Positions 26,540-34,818 of a DNA stretch of 64,000 bases are shown here, piece after piece. Where the stretch lies: NCBI GenBank assembly GCA_964539825.1, contig CAZIKF010000024.1, positions 7,296-71,295 on the forward strand, in the 5' to 3' direction. Source of the DNA: CAZIKF01 sp964539825. GTDB taxonomy: Bacteria; Muiribacteriota; UBA6191. A program made the position numbers and the translations under genes. Each line of letters starts with the position of its first letter. Within the stretch, counting starts at the first letter, position 1. Below the pieces are notes generated by a model, which did not search any database, was not told the DNA's origin, and saw only the letters and a program-made list of their open reading frames with translations.

Positions 26540-27052
26540 ATGGGTACCAAATTTAGCTTTAAATGTAATTTCTGTGGTGAGGTTCATGGAGGCTCCCCTG
26601 CCTTTTCCTACGAAGCTCCAACCCCCTATCTAAATCAGTCTGAAGAAATTCAAAAGGCTGGAATTCTGCGACCTGATGTTTGCGGGTATGAGGATGAAGA
26701 CGGTAATCACCTCTTCATAAGGGTTGTCTTGGAAGTACCCATTCATGGAGTCGAAGATATTTTTCTGTGGGGTGCCTGGGTTTCACTAAGTGAAACTGAT
26801 TTCAAAAGATATGTACAAACCTTTGATAATCCAGATCCCTCTGAATCGTATTTTGGGTGGTTTAGTAATTCTCTGGCTTTCTATGAGGACGCCTACGGGC
26901 TTAAGTGCCAGGTTCATCTACGACTGAGCAATCAGAGACCCTATATTGTGCTAGAGAAAACTGAACATCCCCTATCCATAGATTATCACAATGGGATTTC
27001 ACCACTGCGGGCCCAGGAAATAGCGGAATTCTGTATGCATAATCAAGGTTGA
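26540..27052 (+). CDS. DUF2199 family protein
   Basis: A 170-residue cytoplasmic protein. It opens with a CxxCGE zinc-type knuckle (CNFCGEVHGGSPAFSYEAP), followed by RPDVCGYEDEDGNHLFIR and the central FLWGAWVSLSETDF, which together are the hallmarks of DUF2199. The function of the family is unknown. ATG 26540 has a weak GAAG upstream. Confidence 0.8.
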   Translation: MGTKFSFKCNFCGEVHGGSPAFSYEAPTPYLNQSEEIQKAGILRPDVCGYEDEDGNHLFIRVVLEVPIHGVEDIFLWGAWVSLSETDFKRYVQTFDNPDPSESYFGWFSNSLAFYEDAYGLKCQVHLRLSNQRPYIVLEKTEHPLSIDYHNGISPLRAQEIAEFCMHNQG

Positions 27053-27133
27053 AGCATTATCAACCAGGGTAACAAAATCGCAGTTTCATCGTAGTTGAGA
27101 GAAGCAAAGAGCAAAACTTGCTCAACAAAATTG

Positions 27134-28528
27134 ATGTCGATCTCATTAAACTCCAAGCGCTGGTTTTTGACCCTTCTTCTCTTTAGCTGCTCGGTCTGCC
27201 AAATCTTTGCAGCCTGGAATGGACCCTCCAGAGATCACGCAAAGACCTATTCCACACCTTATCAAGATGGATACCTGTCTTCGCTGCATGCTACCTGTGG
27301 TTTAAAGAAGATCAAGTACAGGGAAATGAAGGTAAAAGTAGAAACCTGGGAAGTCTTTACCCCTGAGTTGGAAACAGGCAAACTCAAGGTAGCGGTAGCG
27401 CTTCAACGAAATAGTAAGAAAAAAATTCTTCGAGCTCCCCTGGCCATCTTTATTCCCGGAACCTTTGGAAACCTCAATGGGACCATGGCAAATCGGTGGA
27501 TGGACTCCTTGACGAGGCTTGGATACCACGTGATCTCTTTTCCCAATCCCTTCGGAACAGATTTTGTATCCCAGGTTCCGATGGGTAAATTTGGGACCGT
27601 AACAACCGAGGCTAAGAGCCTCTATGGGGTGGTGCGTGAAATCTATAAAAAACTGAGAATGTTTCATGCACTAAATGGTTCAGTGAGACTAATCGGCATC
27701 AGTCTGGGCGGATTCTTCAGCTCCATACTCGCTGCTTTGGATGCAGAGCATCCCAACCCGATTCTGACCACTGACGCTACGATAATCTCTCCCCCTTTTC
27801 ACCTCGGAAGAGGGATCGATAGGCTCGATGGATTGGTAGATGAGTTACGCGATCCCTACCAGGAAATGTCTCTGCTAAGAACTTTCTTTAAATTTCGGAA
27901 GCTCTGCCGTTTGGAAAGCTCATCCGAAGCAAATGTAGAAACCTTGCGGGATGCCAGGGGACTTGTCTCTTTTCATGGTTTTTACAAAGGCCTGATGAGT
28001 TCGGTGAAAAAATACGACAAGGTTCGAAGTCTTAGCTACATACCCAAGAAAAAATCTGCGTATCAAAGATGGCGTAACCGTTTTAAGTTTTCCACCTATT
28101 ATGATGATTTAAATCCTGAGGGTAAGAGGATTATTCGTTCGGTAAAGGGTCATCTCTACTATTGGATGGCAAAAGCATACAGGGCGGGATTCCCATCTAT
28201 TCGAGTTCTGACCACAACAGATGATTTCTTTAACGACCCTGGAGCCTGGAATTCTCTGGATCTGCATCCTATGCGAGATGGGATGAACGGGATGTACGGC
28301 CTTATTTTAGACCCGGAAATGTGGGCTAGAATCCGCCAAAACCTGATTGTCCTTGAACATGGCGGACACTATGGTTTCCGCGGCAAACCCTGGTTTGAGA
28401 AGTTCATCAGACTTTCCTTCGGATGGAATGAAGAGCTAACCCGCCGCCAGGCGAATTTTGAGGAACTCTATCCTGAACCTGCGTTAGAATTGCCTGTTGT
28501 CGACACAGAAATCAATCCATTTCAATGA
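27134..28528 (+). CDS. Large secreted alpha/beta hydrolase (paralogue A)
   Basis: A 464-residue exported serine hydrolase. The start ATG 27134 is preferred because the signal peptide runs from there (MSISLNSKRWFLTLLLFSCS, cleavage near IFA-AW); a TTG 13 codons upstream is in frame. An N-terminal cap of about 85 residues is followed by the hydrolase core: APLAIFIPGTFGNLN, NRWMDSLTRLGYHVISFPNP, the nucleophile elbow GISLGGFF (serine 190), TTTDDFFND as a possible acid loop and LEHGGHYGFR with the probable catalytic histidine. The C-terminus carries NFEELYPEP and ends NPFQ. A paralogue with a frameshift lies at 56132-57515, about 60 percent identical by eye. Substrate unknown. Confidence 0.78.
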   Translation: MSISLNSKRWFLTLLLFSCSVCQIFAAWNGPSRDHAKTYSTPYQDGYLSSLHATCGLKKIKYREMKVKVETWEVFTPELETGKLKVAVALQRNSKKKILRAPLAIFIPGTFGNLNGTMANRWMDSLTRLGYHVISFPNPFGTDFVSQVPMGKFGTVTTEAKSLYGVVREIYKKLRMFHALNGSVRLIGISLGGFFSSILAALDAEHPNPILTTDATIISPPFHLGRGIDRLDGLVDELRDPYQEMSLLRTFFKFRKLCRLESSSEANVETLRDARGLVSFHGFYKGLMSSVKKYDKVRSLSYIPKKKSAYQRWRNRFKFSTYYDDLNPEGKRIIRSVKGHLYYWMAKAYRAGFPSIRVLTTTDDFFNDPGAWNSLDLHPMRDGMNGMYGLILDPEMWARIRQNLIVLEHGGHYGFRGKPWFEKFIRLSFGWNEELTRRQANFEELYPEPALELPVVDTEINPFQ

Positions 28529-28664
28529 AGCCAGGAAGTCTCAAACTTCAGCATTTTGAATGATGAGAAGCTTACACCTCCGATCTTCACACAAGGATCA
28601 GTATTGGTAACAAAACTCGAGAATTTACGTAGTCTTTCGTGGAACGAACAGATCGGAGTTGGAA

Positions 28665-29207
28665 ATGAAATGGTCACTGGTATTTTTGATGATAGCGAGT
28701 GTGTGTCCCTTATTCGCGGATGTAATTGTAGAAGATGGTCAGGTAACTCGGCTAAAAGTAGAGAGATGGAAAGGAACCTGGGCAGCGCCAGGCGGAAATT
28801 ACATTGAACGACTCCATATTAAGGTGAATCAGTTCAAGGTTGTAAATCAGACAAAAGAAGACAAAAAAATTCTGGATGCCATTGAGAATGGGGAGCCGTT
28901 TGAGATACATCTGGCAAGCCGCGCGGCTACCTATTTTGCGGACACTTCCGACTACAAGTACTTTTTGAAGCATCATGTCCCCTTCACCACACGGGTATTC
29001 CCGAAGCTCAAGTTCAACGGAGTCCTCAAATGGCATGTCACGGATAATGATGAATGGAATGAAGAATCCGGTGAATTTGAGTCAATCACTGAGATCCTTT
29101 TAGATGATCCAAACTTCAAGAGCAAATGGGGAGAATTGAAAAGCAATCCCAGGGCACCTGTCCTCTCCAGGAAAACCCAGCTCTTCGACGAGCTTTATAG
29201 CAAATAG
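28665..29207 (+). CDS. Secreted protein of unknown function
   Basis: A 180-residue protein from ATG 28665, with CGGAG six bases upstream; the in-frame TTG two codons earlier is part of the spacer. A signal peptide (MKWSLVFLMIASVCPLFA) is followed by a mixed strand/helix body without known motif, ending QLFDELYSK. It follows hydrolase A by 136 bases and may be its partner; it is convergent with the zinc-ribbon gene with no bases between the stops. Confidence 0.6.
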   Translation: MKWSLVFLMIASVCPLFADVIVEDGQVTRLKVERWKGTWAAPGGNYIERLHIKVNQFKVVNQTKEDKKILDAIENGEPFEIHLASRAATYFADTSDYKYFLKHHVPFTTRVFPKLKFNGVLKWHVTDNDEWNEESGEFESITEILLDDPNFKSKWGELKSNPRAPVLSRKTQLFDELYSK

Positions 29208-29492
29208 TTAATCCTGAGATTGAGTCTGCTCTTGAATTATAGCCTGGGCCTTGGGGGTATCTGCGGGAATCATCTTACCCAGGCACTTGGGGCAGGCTTT
29301 ATAACGAAACATGTTCCTCCAAAGGGAAAAACCAAGGGCAATCAACGGGGCTATTACCGATAAATCAGAATCAATGACCTGATAAATCACCAGGGCCGCG
29401 ATCCAGACCCCGATCTCCAAAATAAGGGTACTTCTCGTATGTGATTTTTCAGAACCAACAAAGTGGCATTCTACACAGAATTTTTCTCCCAT
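29208..29492 (-). CDS. Small membrane protein with zinc-ribbon knuckles
   Basis: 94 residues from ATG 29492, with GAGAGGTGAAAAT upstream. An N-terminal CVEC pair and, after two hydrophobic helices (about 22-40 and 43-57), a CPKC pair (KACPKCLGKMIP) could together bind one zinc ion on the cytoplasmic side. The tail is polar and glutamine-rich. No specific function can be given. Confidence 0.6.
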   Translation of the reverse strand: MGEKFCVECHFVGSEKSHTRSTLILEIGVWIAALVIYQVIDSDLSVIAPLIALGFSLWRNMFRYKACPKCLGKMIPADTPKAQAIIQEQTQSQD

Positions 29493-29549
29493 ATTTTCAC
29501 CTCTCAAAAATGATCTCTTGATCTGCCACTCAGGATGAACACAGTTACC

Positions 29550-29758
29550 TCAGCGGTCAAAATACTTATTGTAGTAGTGATCGTCGAAGTAGTTACCATT
29601 GATTTTCAGGCTCTTTTTCTCCGTACCGTATCTTTCAAAACCAAAGACTTCGGCGATCTTGATTGCAGCAGTATCCGTCGTAGTGATCATCACCCGAATC
29701 ATCTCGCACCACTCATATTGTTTGATTTCTTCCAGGGCCTCAGCTACCAGTTTACCGA
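29550..29758 (-). pseudogene. GNAT acetyltransferase, 3' fragment
   Basis: The frame encodes the C-terminal part of a GNAT enzyme: GKLVAEALEEIKQYEWCE, VMITTTDTAAIKIAEVFGFE and YGTEKKSLKINGNYFDDHYY, corresponding to the region after the acetyl-CoA loop. The N-terminal half with the first strands and the CoA pyrophosphate loop is missing; upstream codons (to 29810) have no GNAT likeness. It breaks at about 29755, where a second gene fragment begins on the opposite strand. Confidence 0.6.
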
Positions 29759-30097
29759 AATTCAGGATCCCCGGTCTTTGTAGATCCTGACAGCGCCGGT
29801 GTGTTACCACGGCTTTTTGACTTTTGCCTGGCTATCTTACTTTTTCACAATGATTCCGGAGATCATGTTTTAAACATCGAAGAGTTTGAGATTTTCAAAG
29901 AGGCTTACCAGCGGCACGTACAATTCAATGAGCTTGAGAAGGAGTTCTTTCCGATGGTTCTCGAGTTCATGTACCTGGATGAAATCGTGTGGTTACTGGG
30001 TAATGATCCAGAAGGCTGGAGAGAGTGCGGAGCTCAAAGTCGGTACCTCAAGGACGCACTCTGTCTGTGTGCCCGATTAGGCCAGTTTCAACTATAA
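29726..30097 (+). pseudogene. APH/phosphotransferase-like kinase, 3' fragment
   Basis: The open frame after the stop at 29723-29725 has kinase likeness from about 29753: YRNSGSPVFVDPDSAGVLPR, then LFDFCLAILLFHND, matching the Mg-binding DPD/DxD loop and following helix of the aminoglycoside phosphotransferase/homoserine kinase superfamily, and helices to the C-terminus at 30097. The N-lobe, the Brenner HGD motif and the start are missing. It faces away from the GNAT fragment, and both genes lost their 5' parts at the same point. Confidence 0.5.
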
Positions 30098-30132
30098 AAA
30101 TCTTCTTCCCTCGTAGAATTAACCAAATGCAA

Positions 30133-30169
30133 AAGAGCTTGAACCACTGGAAGGTTGGTTCAAGCTCTT
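30133..30169. terminator. Bidirectional hairpin terminator
   Basis: A 13-bp perfect stem AAGAGCTTGAACC (30133-30145) with GGTTCAAGCTCTT (30157-30169), 11-base loop. It lies about 30 bases past the stop of the minus-strand repeat-protein gene and 36 bases past the plus-strand kinase fragment. T-runs after the stem are short (CTTTTGC on the minus strand), so efficiency may be moderate. Confidence 0.75.
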
Positions 30170-30197
30170 GATCTTTAGAGCATTCAACTAGATGAGT

Positions 30198-31673
30198 TTA
30201 TTGATTGATACGGATGTCGACTTCGGCGTTATCTACCCCTTCAATATCAACTTTGACCTTGGTGGACTGGGAATCTCCACGATTCCCCCTATATTCTTCC
30301 TTTAGATCTGAGTCATCGTTATAAAAGCGCCTGGGCTTACGGATCAACTGCTCAGAAGCAATGCCCAAAATGTAGTTCTGGGAACTGCTGTTTGTGGTGG
30401 CATGTGCAAGGATTCTAAAATCATCCTGGTCAAACCGGTTTCGGTAATATTCTGCTGCTTTGACCAGAATGTGATTTTGAGAAGAACTATTGGTGGTTGC
30501 CCTGGCTATCTTAAGAATTTCAGTAATACTGTAACCCAGGTCAATATTCGATACGAATCCATCAACGAGAATACTGTTTTGGGAACTGCTATTTGTGGTC
30601 TGGCGGGCAGTTTTGATCAGGTTGGACACATAGCGGGAACGGTCCAGGTCCCCTTCATCAAACCGGGGTTTGATGATAACCTGACCCGGGCTGACACCGG
30701 CTCTACGCGTGGCTAAGAGCTTCAAAATTCTATCTCTGTTATCACCCCGGTAGCTATTCTTGGAAAGTTTTAAAATATCCTCTTCGGAGTAAAAGTATAG
30801 ATAGGCCTGGGTAGCGGTATACAGAATCTCATCCCGGGCATCGCCTCTATAGGTTGCATTACTAATTTGGATAATTTCATCTGGGTTGAACCCGACCGCA
30901 TAATTGTTCAGTAGAAATTCAAGTAGGATATCGTCCCGTGCGTCACCTCGATAGGTCTTGTTGGCCAGTTCAATAGCATTTCGAATAGCCCTTTCCTTAT
31001 AGGTTGCGTTGGCTTCAAGGTAGAGTCGTTTGTTGAAAGGTTCTTGTAAAAAGGGATTGATCAATGAGATCAGGTTGTTGATCTTGTCAGAGTTATCCAG
31101 TTTCTGAATTTCGGATGCAACATCACCGGAAGGATCAAACAAAGACCACTCTACGTCCACCGTGGATTTTACCTGCTCTGTGGTCAATTCAAGAATATCG
31201 GCCTTATAACGTGGGGGGACATGCCTGGCCCAGTCTACGGTGACCTTAAATCCTGAAGATATCTCTTCAACACTTACTTTCTCTGCGGAGTTGAACACGC
31301 CCATGGATCGTTCTTCATCTTTCCACTGGTGAAATTCTCCGTTTACGTTGACTCCGTCTTTACTGATGATAAGGGTTAATTTTTTAGTCCTGAATTCCAG
31401 ATTTGAATCTACAAAGGAACTCTCAAAGTGATTGGAATCCTTAAAAGGATTCATATCTTTGGCTTCCCGGGTCTGGGTAGGAATAATCACAATTCCCTTG
31501 GTTCCGGGATTATGGGTGGTGGTCTTTTTGTAATGAATCTCTTCTTTTACTGTAGTGCTGCCGGCACCATCAACGATAATTCCAACTACGCTGGGTTCTT
31601 CCGGGGGATCTCCCGCGAACAGGTTTGTAATCCCTAGACCCAGTATCAAACTGCTAATTGCGAATTTCTTCAT
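30198..31673 (-). CDS. Secreted protein with two triplets of 33-34-residue repeats
   Basis: A 491-residue protein with a signal peptide (MKKFAISSLILGLGITNLFA) and a good ribosome binding site (AGGAAGGTACCAAA). Residues 40-200 are beta-rich and unrecognised. Residues 225-440 are helical repeats in two sets: YRGD(A/N)RD at 241, 275 and 308, and TTNSSSQN at 359, 393 and 426. Spacing is 34 then 33 in both sets, each motif followed by a hydrophobic IL. The layout recalls DUF4476-like helical repeats, but the motifs differ. The C-terminus is a short strand segment (KVKVDIEGVDNAEVDIRI). It is probably a binding or scaffold protein in the periplasm or on the surface. The RGD triplet is likely incidental. 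Confidence 0.72.
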   Translation of the reverse strand: MKKFAISSLILGLGITNLFAGDPPEEPSVVGIIVDGAGSTTVKEEIHYKKTTTHNPGTKGIVIIPTQTREAKDMNPFKDSNHFESSFVDSNLEFRTKKLTLIISKDGVNVNGEFHQWKDEERSMGVFNSAEKVSVEEISSGFKVTVDWARHVPPRYKADILELTTEQVKSTVDVEWSLFDPSGDVASEIQKLDNSDKINNLISLINPFLQEPFNKRLYLEANATYKERAIRNAIELANKTYRGDARDDILLEFLLNNYAVGFNPDEIIQISNATYRGDARDEILYTATQAYLYFYSEEDILKLSKNSYRGDNRDRILKLLATRRAGVSPGQVIIKPRFDEGDLDRSRYVSNLIKTARQTTNSSSQNSILVDGFVSNIDLGYSITEILKIARATTNSSSQNHILVKAAEYYRNRFDQDDFRILAHATTNSSSQNYILGIASEQLIRKPRRFYNDDSDLKEEYRGNRGDSQSTKVKVDIEGVDNAEVDIRINQ

Positions 31674-31725
31674 TTTGGTACCTTCCTACCGTTCCCAATT
31701 GATGGGTGCACTGTTAGTTCAAAAT

Positions 31726-31749
31726 ATTCCATTTGCGACAAAATGGAAT
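31726..31749. promoter_or_regulatory. Palindrome upstream of the repeat-protein gene
   Basis: ATTCCATTT (31726-31734) and AAATGGAAT (31741-31749) form a perfect 9-bp inverted repeat around six bases, 53 bases upstream of the ATG at 31673 on the minus strand. Its symmetry and place fit an operator for a dimeric regulator. It could equally be a weak transcript-end hairpin for the regulator gene ending at 31863. Confidence 0.4.
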
Positions 31750-31862
31750 GAAGCCTGCATTTGCTTACGTGATGCGATGACTTTTGTTGCAGATTTTCAA
31801 ATAGGTGTCAGACCCTTGGCATTTATTTCTTAGGTTTCAGATTGCCTGCCTCTTTTTCCTCT

Positions 31863-32474
31863 TCAGGGTCTTAATTGGTAAACAAAAACCATTTCATCGA
31901 TGGGCTCTGATTCCTTATCTAGATGCTTAAGATATGTAAGACGGCTTGGAGTGAGTTCCGCATTCTGTGGAAGCAGTACCCGGTCCTTCTTCGAAACTAC
32001 TGGTCGCGACAGGATCATCCCAGATCTAAGCTGGTCTAATTTCAGCGCGCGATCCCCAGGGTATTCTTTGTTTTCCTTCTTACGCTTCTGATTTTCATAG
32101 AACCAGAGTGCATCCTCAATGATGTCTTGAAGAATCCTTGGTTCTACAGGTTTCAAGAGGTACCTGTGCACAGTTGCCAGGTTCTTGGCATCAATTTCCA
32201 AAGCCGCGTTATCATGGGCGGTTACCATGATTCGAATAGTATCAGGAGTGAATAGTTTGGCCTGTTCGAGTAATTGGACGCCTGTTAACTCAGGCATCTC
32301 ATGATCACTAATCACTACGGCAATTTCCGACTCTTTTAGTTTTTGGAGAGCCTCATGAGGGGAACTTGTGGTTACTACTTTACAGTCTAACTTGCTAAGC
32401 AGCCTCTCAAAGAGATTGAGGACGGGAACTTCATCGTCCACAATCAATATGGTTTCCTTCTTTTGCTCACACAT
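31863..32474 (-). CDS. Response regulator with short non-DNA-binding output segment
   Basis: A 203-residue cytoplasmic protein. Residues 8-125 are a receiver domain: acidic pocket VDDE (12-15), phospho-acceptor Asp57 in ISDHEMPE, Thr in VTAHD and Lys in LLKPVEP. The arrangement and the RYLLKPVEP segment are like HD-GYP/RpfG-type regulators. The C-terminal 60 residues (LRSGMILSRPVVSKKDRVLL ... LTPSRLTYLKHL) resemble the short LKxGMVLA...LLxxGxxLT segment found before HD-GYP domains, but no HD domain follows. No histidine kinase is adjacent. It may act by protein contact. Confidence 0.78.
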   Translation of the reverse strand: MCEQKKETILIVDDEVPVLNLFERLLSKLDCKVVTTSSPHEALQKLKESEIAVVISDHEMPELTGVQLLEQAKLFTPDTIRIMVTAHDNAALEIDAKNLATVHRYLLKPVEPRILQDIIEDALWFYENQKRKKENKEYPGDRALKLDQLRSGMILSRPVVSKKDRVLLPQNAELTPSRLTYLKHLDKESEPIDEMVFVYQLRP

Positions 32475-32589
32475 ATCAGGCAGCGGGAAAGACCTGTATC
32501 AAGGGGAAAAGTTGCCATCCCCTTTTTTCTCCCGGTTTAATTGTATTAAAACCTTTCGCATTGCACCACTGACTCTTAGAATAATAAAC

Positions 32590-32796
32590 ATGGCAGAATA
32601 TTTATTCGCATCATTATTCTGGGGGACAATTGGATTTGGGATCTTTCTTTATGGAAAGAAGATCCAGGCTCTTATTCCCATGCTCGGGGGGGTTGCTATG
32701 ATCGGGGTGTCGTATTTTACGGGGCCTTTGGTGATGTCCCTGGTCTCAATTCTCATCATCGGAGCCATATTTCAGCTAAAGAAAATGGGGTACTAA
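32590..32796 (+). CDS. Small membrane protein with two or three helices
   Basis: A 68-residue protein from ATG 32590: MAEYLFASLFWGTIGFGIFL, then a basic loop (YGKKIQ) and two hydrophobic stretches to the end. The GTIGFGIFLYGKK pattern matches a widely found family of small unnamed membrane proteins in Gram-negative bacteria. No clear ribosome binding site. It converges on typA with 13 bases between stops. Confidence 0.62.
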   Translation: MAEYLFASLFWGTIGFGIFLYGKKIQALIPMLGGVAMIGVSYFTGPLVMSLVSILIIGAIFQLKKMGY

Positions 32797-32809
32797 GATA
32801 GGTCCTATT

Positions 32810-34636
32810 TCAGAGTTTCTCGGGCCGTCCTGTTTTTCCTCTCTTCTTCCGCTCCTCTGCATTGAGAATCGTCTTTCGGATACGAAAAGCTTTTGGGGTG
32901 ACCTCCAGAATTTCATCTTCGGCCAGGAATTCGAGAGCATCTTCCATAGATAGAATTCGCGGGGGGGCAAGTTGAGCATTCTTATCTGTACCTGCCGCGC
33001 GAACATTGGAATGTTTCTTACCCTTGACCGGGTTTACAGCCAGATCGCCGCTTCGAGAGTTTTCTCCGATAACCATTCCCTCATATACGCTGTCTCCTGG
33101 AACTGCAAAAAGAATTCCTCGATTCTGGATTGAGTCCAGAGAATACGCTGCACAGGAGCCAGCCAGCATACTCACGAGGGCTCCGTTCTCACGAACTCTC
33201 GGGTTAGTCTTAGTTTCAAAATAGTCCTCAAATAAGGTACTGAGGGTAATTTCACCCCGGCACAATGTGAGTAACTTTGATCGCATCCCTATCATAGATC
33301 TGGCAGGGCATGAGAATTCAAGAAAACAGCTCGTATTGCGGGTATTCATCCCCCGTAGCTGTCCCCCGACCTGCAGCAGTGTGTCAATAACCTTGCTGGA
33401 ATACTCGTCATTGACTTCAACAAAGGTATGTAAAAAGGGCTCGTGCTCCCGTCCATCAATGATCTTTATGAGCACCTTTGGACGGCTTACACCTAACTCG
33501 TATCCTTCCCTCCTCATTTTTTCAATCAGGATTGAAAGGTGCAACAGTCCTCGACCTGCTACACTGAATCGATCAGGGCTAGCGGTACTTTCAATACGAA
33601 GAGAGACATTCCCTTCTAATTCCTTTTGCAGTCTTTCGCCTAGCTTCGAGGAAGTCACATAAGTACCTTCCTGCCCGGCGAAGGGTGAGTCGTTCACCAA
33701 AAAATCCATGGATAATGTGGGTTCATCAATCGGAACAGGATCAAGGCATTTGGGAGGGTCACACAGGGTAAGAGTTTGCCCTATCTGTACGTGGGCGATT
33801 CCAGTAACAGCCACAAGTTCGCCGGAAGGGGCTGACTCTATAGGGACACGATCTAATCCCTGGTAACAAAAAAGTCCCTTAATGACCTGCTGTGTCCTCT
33901 CAGAACTTCCCTGGTCCAGGACCCAAACCTTGTCCCCTTTAGAAACCTTTCCGAGGTGAACTCGGCCAATTCCGATTCGTCCCATAAATCCATCCACTTC
34001 GGTAGCGGTGATTCGGATAGCCCCTGGCCTATCAAAGATGAGTTCCGGGGGATCCAGATTTTTCAGGATAAACTCAAAGAGTAAATCCATGCCTTCATTC
34101 TCGCTATCTGGTTCCCTCTGAACAATTCCATCTCTACCCGAAGCGTAAATGATGGGGAAATCTAGAAAACTCTCTGGTGCGTCCAAATCTATAAACAAGT
34201 CAAGAATCTCACTTTGGACTTCAAGTGCACGATGATAAGGCCGGTCAATCTTATTTATGACTACCAGGGGCTTTAGCTTCTGATCCATGGCCTTTTTCAA
34301 AACAAACCTGGTTTGCGGCATCGGACCTTCTGAGGCGTCTACCAAAAGCAAAACCCCATCAGCCAGGCAGAGAACTCTTTCAACTTCACCACCAAAATCA
34401 GCGTGCCCCGGTGTATCTATCAAGTTGACTTTATTCCCCTGGTAGTCTAGCGATACATGTTTTGAGGTGATCGTAATTCCTCTTTCACGTTCAAGATCAC
34501 CTGAATCCATGAATCGTTCTGAGAGTCTGTCCGGGGAAATGGTATTACAGTGGTGTAGAAGCCGATCTACGAGAGTTGTTTTCCCATGGTCTACATGAGC
34601 AACGATAGCCAGGTTACGAATGGATTGAATAGACAC
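32810..34636 (-). CDS. typA: Ribosome-associated GTPase TypA/BipA
   Basis: A 608-residue translational GTPase that binds the ribosome and is needed for 50S assembly and stress growth at low temperature. G1 is AHVDHGKTTL, the switch I region ends RERGITI, G3 is DTPGHADFGGEV, G4 NKID. EF-G-like domains II, III and V and the BipA-specific C-terminal domain follow in normal order and length. The start is placed at GTG 34636 with AGAGAGAAT upstream, which gives the usual short N-terminus before SIRNLAIVAHVDHG; ATG 34675 would add 13 residues. No neighbour is functionally linked. Confidence 0.93.
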   Translation of the reverse strand: MSIQSIRNLAIVAHVDHGKTTLVDRLLHHCNTISPDRLSERFMDSGDLERERGITITSKHVSLDYQGNKVNLIDTPGHADFGGEVERVLCLADGVLLLVDASEGPMPQTRFVLKKAMDQKLKPLVVINKIDRPYHRALEVQSEILDLFIDLDAPESFLDFPIIYASGRDGIVQREPDSENEGMDLLFEFILKNLDPPELIFDRPGAIRITATEVDGFMGRIGIGRVHLGKVSKGDKVWVLDQGSSERTQQVIKGLFCYQGLDRVPIESAPSGELVAVTGIAHVQIGQTLTLCDPPKCLDPVPIDEPTLSMDFLVNDSPFAGQEGTYVTSSKLGERLQKELEGNVSLRIESTASPDRFSVAGRGLLHLSILIEKMRREGYELGVSRPKVLIKIIDGREHEPFLHTFVEVNDEYSSKVIDTLLQVGGQLRGMNTRNTSCFLEFSCPARSMIGMRSKLLTLCRGEITLSTLFEDYFETKTNPRVRENGALVSMLAGSCAAYSLDSIQNRGILFAVPGDSVYEGMVIGENSRSGDLAVNPVKGKKHSNVRAAGTDKNAQLAPPRILSMEDALEFLAEDEILEVTPKAFRIRKTILNAEERKKRGKTGRPEKL

Positions 34637-34818
34637 GATTCTCTCTCTAATTGATTGTGTAAATGATGTTCCCAAAGAAATGAAGCCGCCGTTTATACCG
34701 AAAACGGGTGACTTTGTCTACTTTCATGACCTGGAATGAAAATAAAAATGAAGTCTTTTGTGGTCTGTCGCAATTTTTTGTCTTTTCGCCTCTGACTATC
34801 GATTATGTAGATAGGAGC

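Noticed and set aside
28556..28807. Open frame overlapping the start of the secreted protein at 28665
   Set aside because: No signal peptide or family likeness; the frame from ATG 28665 has a Shine-Dalgarno site and a signal peptide.
30198..31673. RGD motifs as integrin-binding sites
   Set aside because: They fall within a recurrent YRGDxRD structural motif of a helical repeat; there is no reason to assume host cell adhesion.
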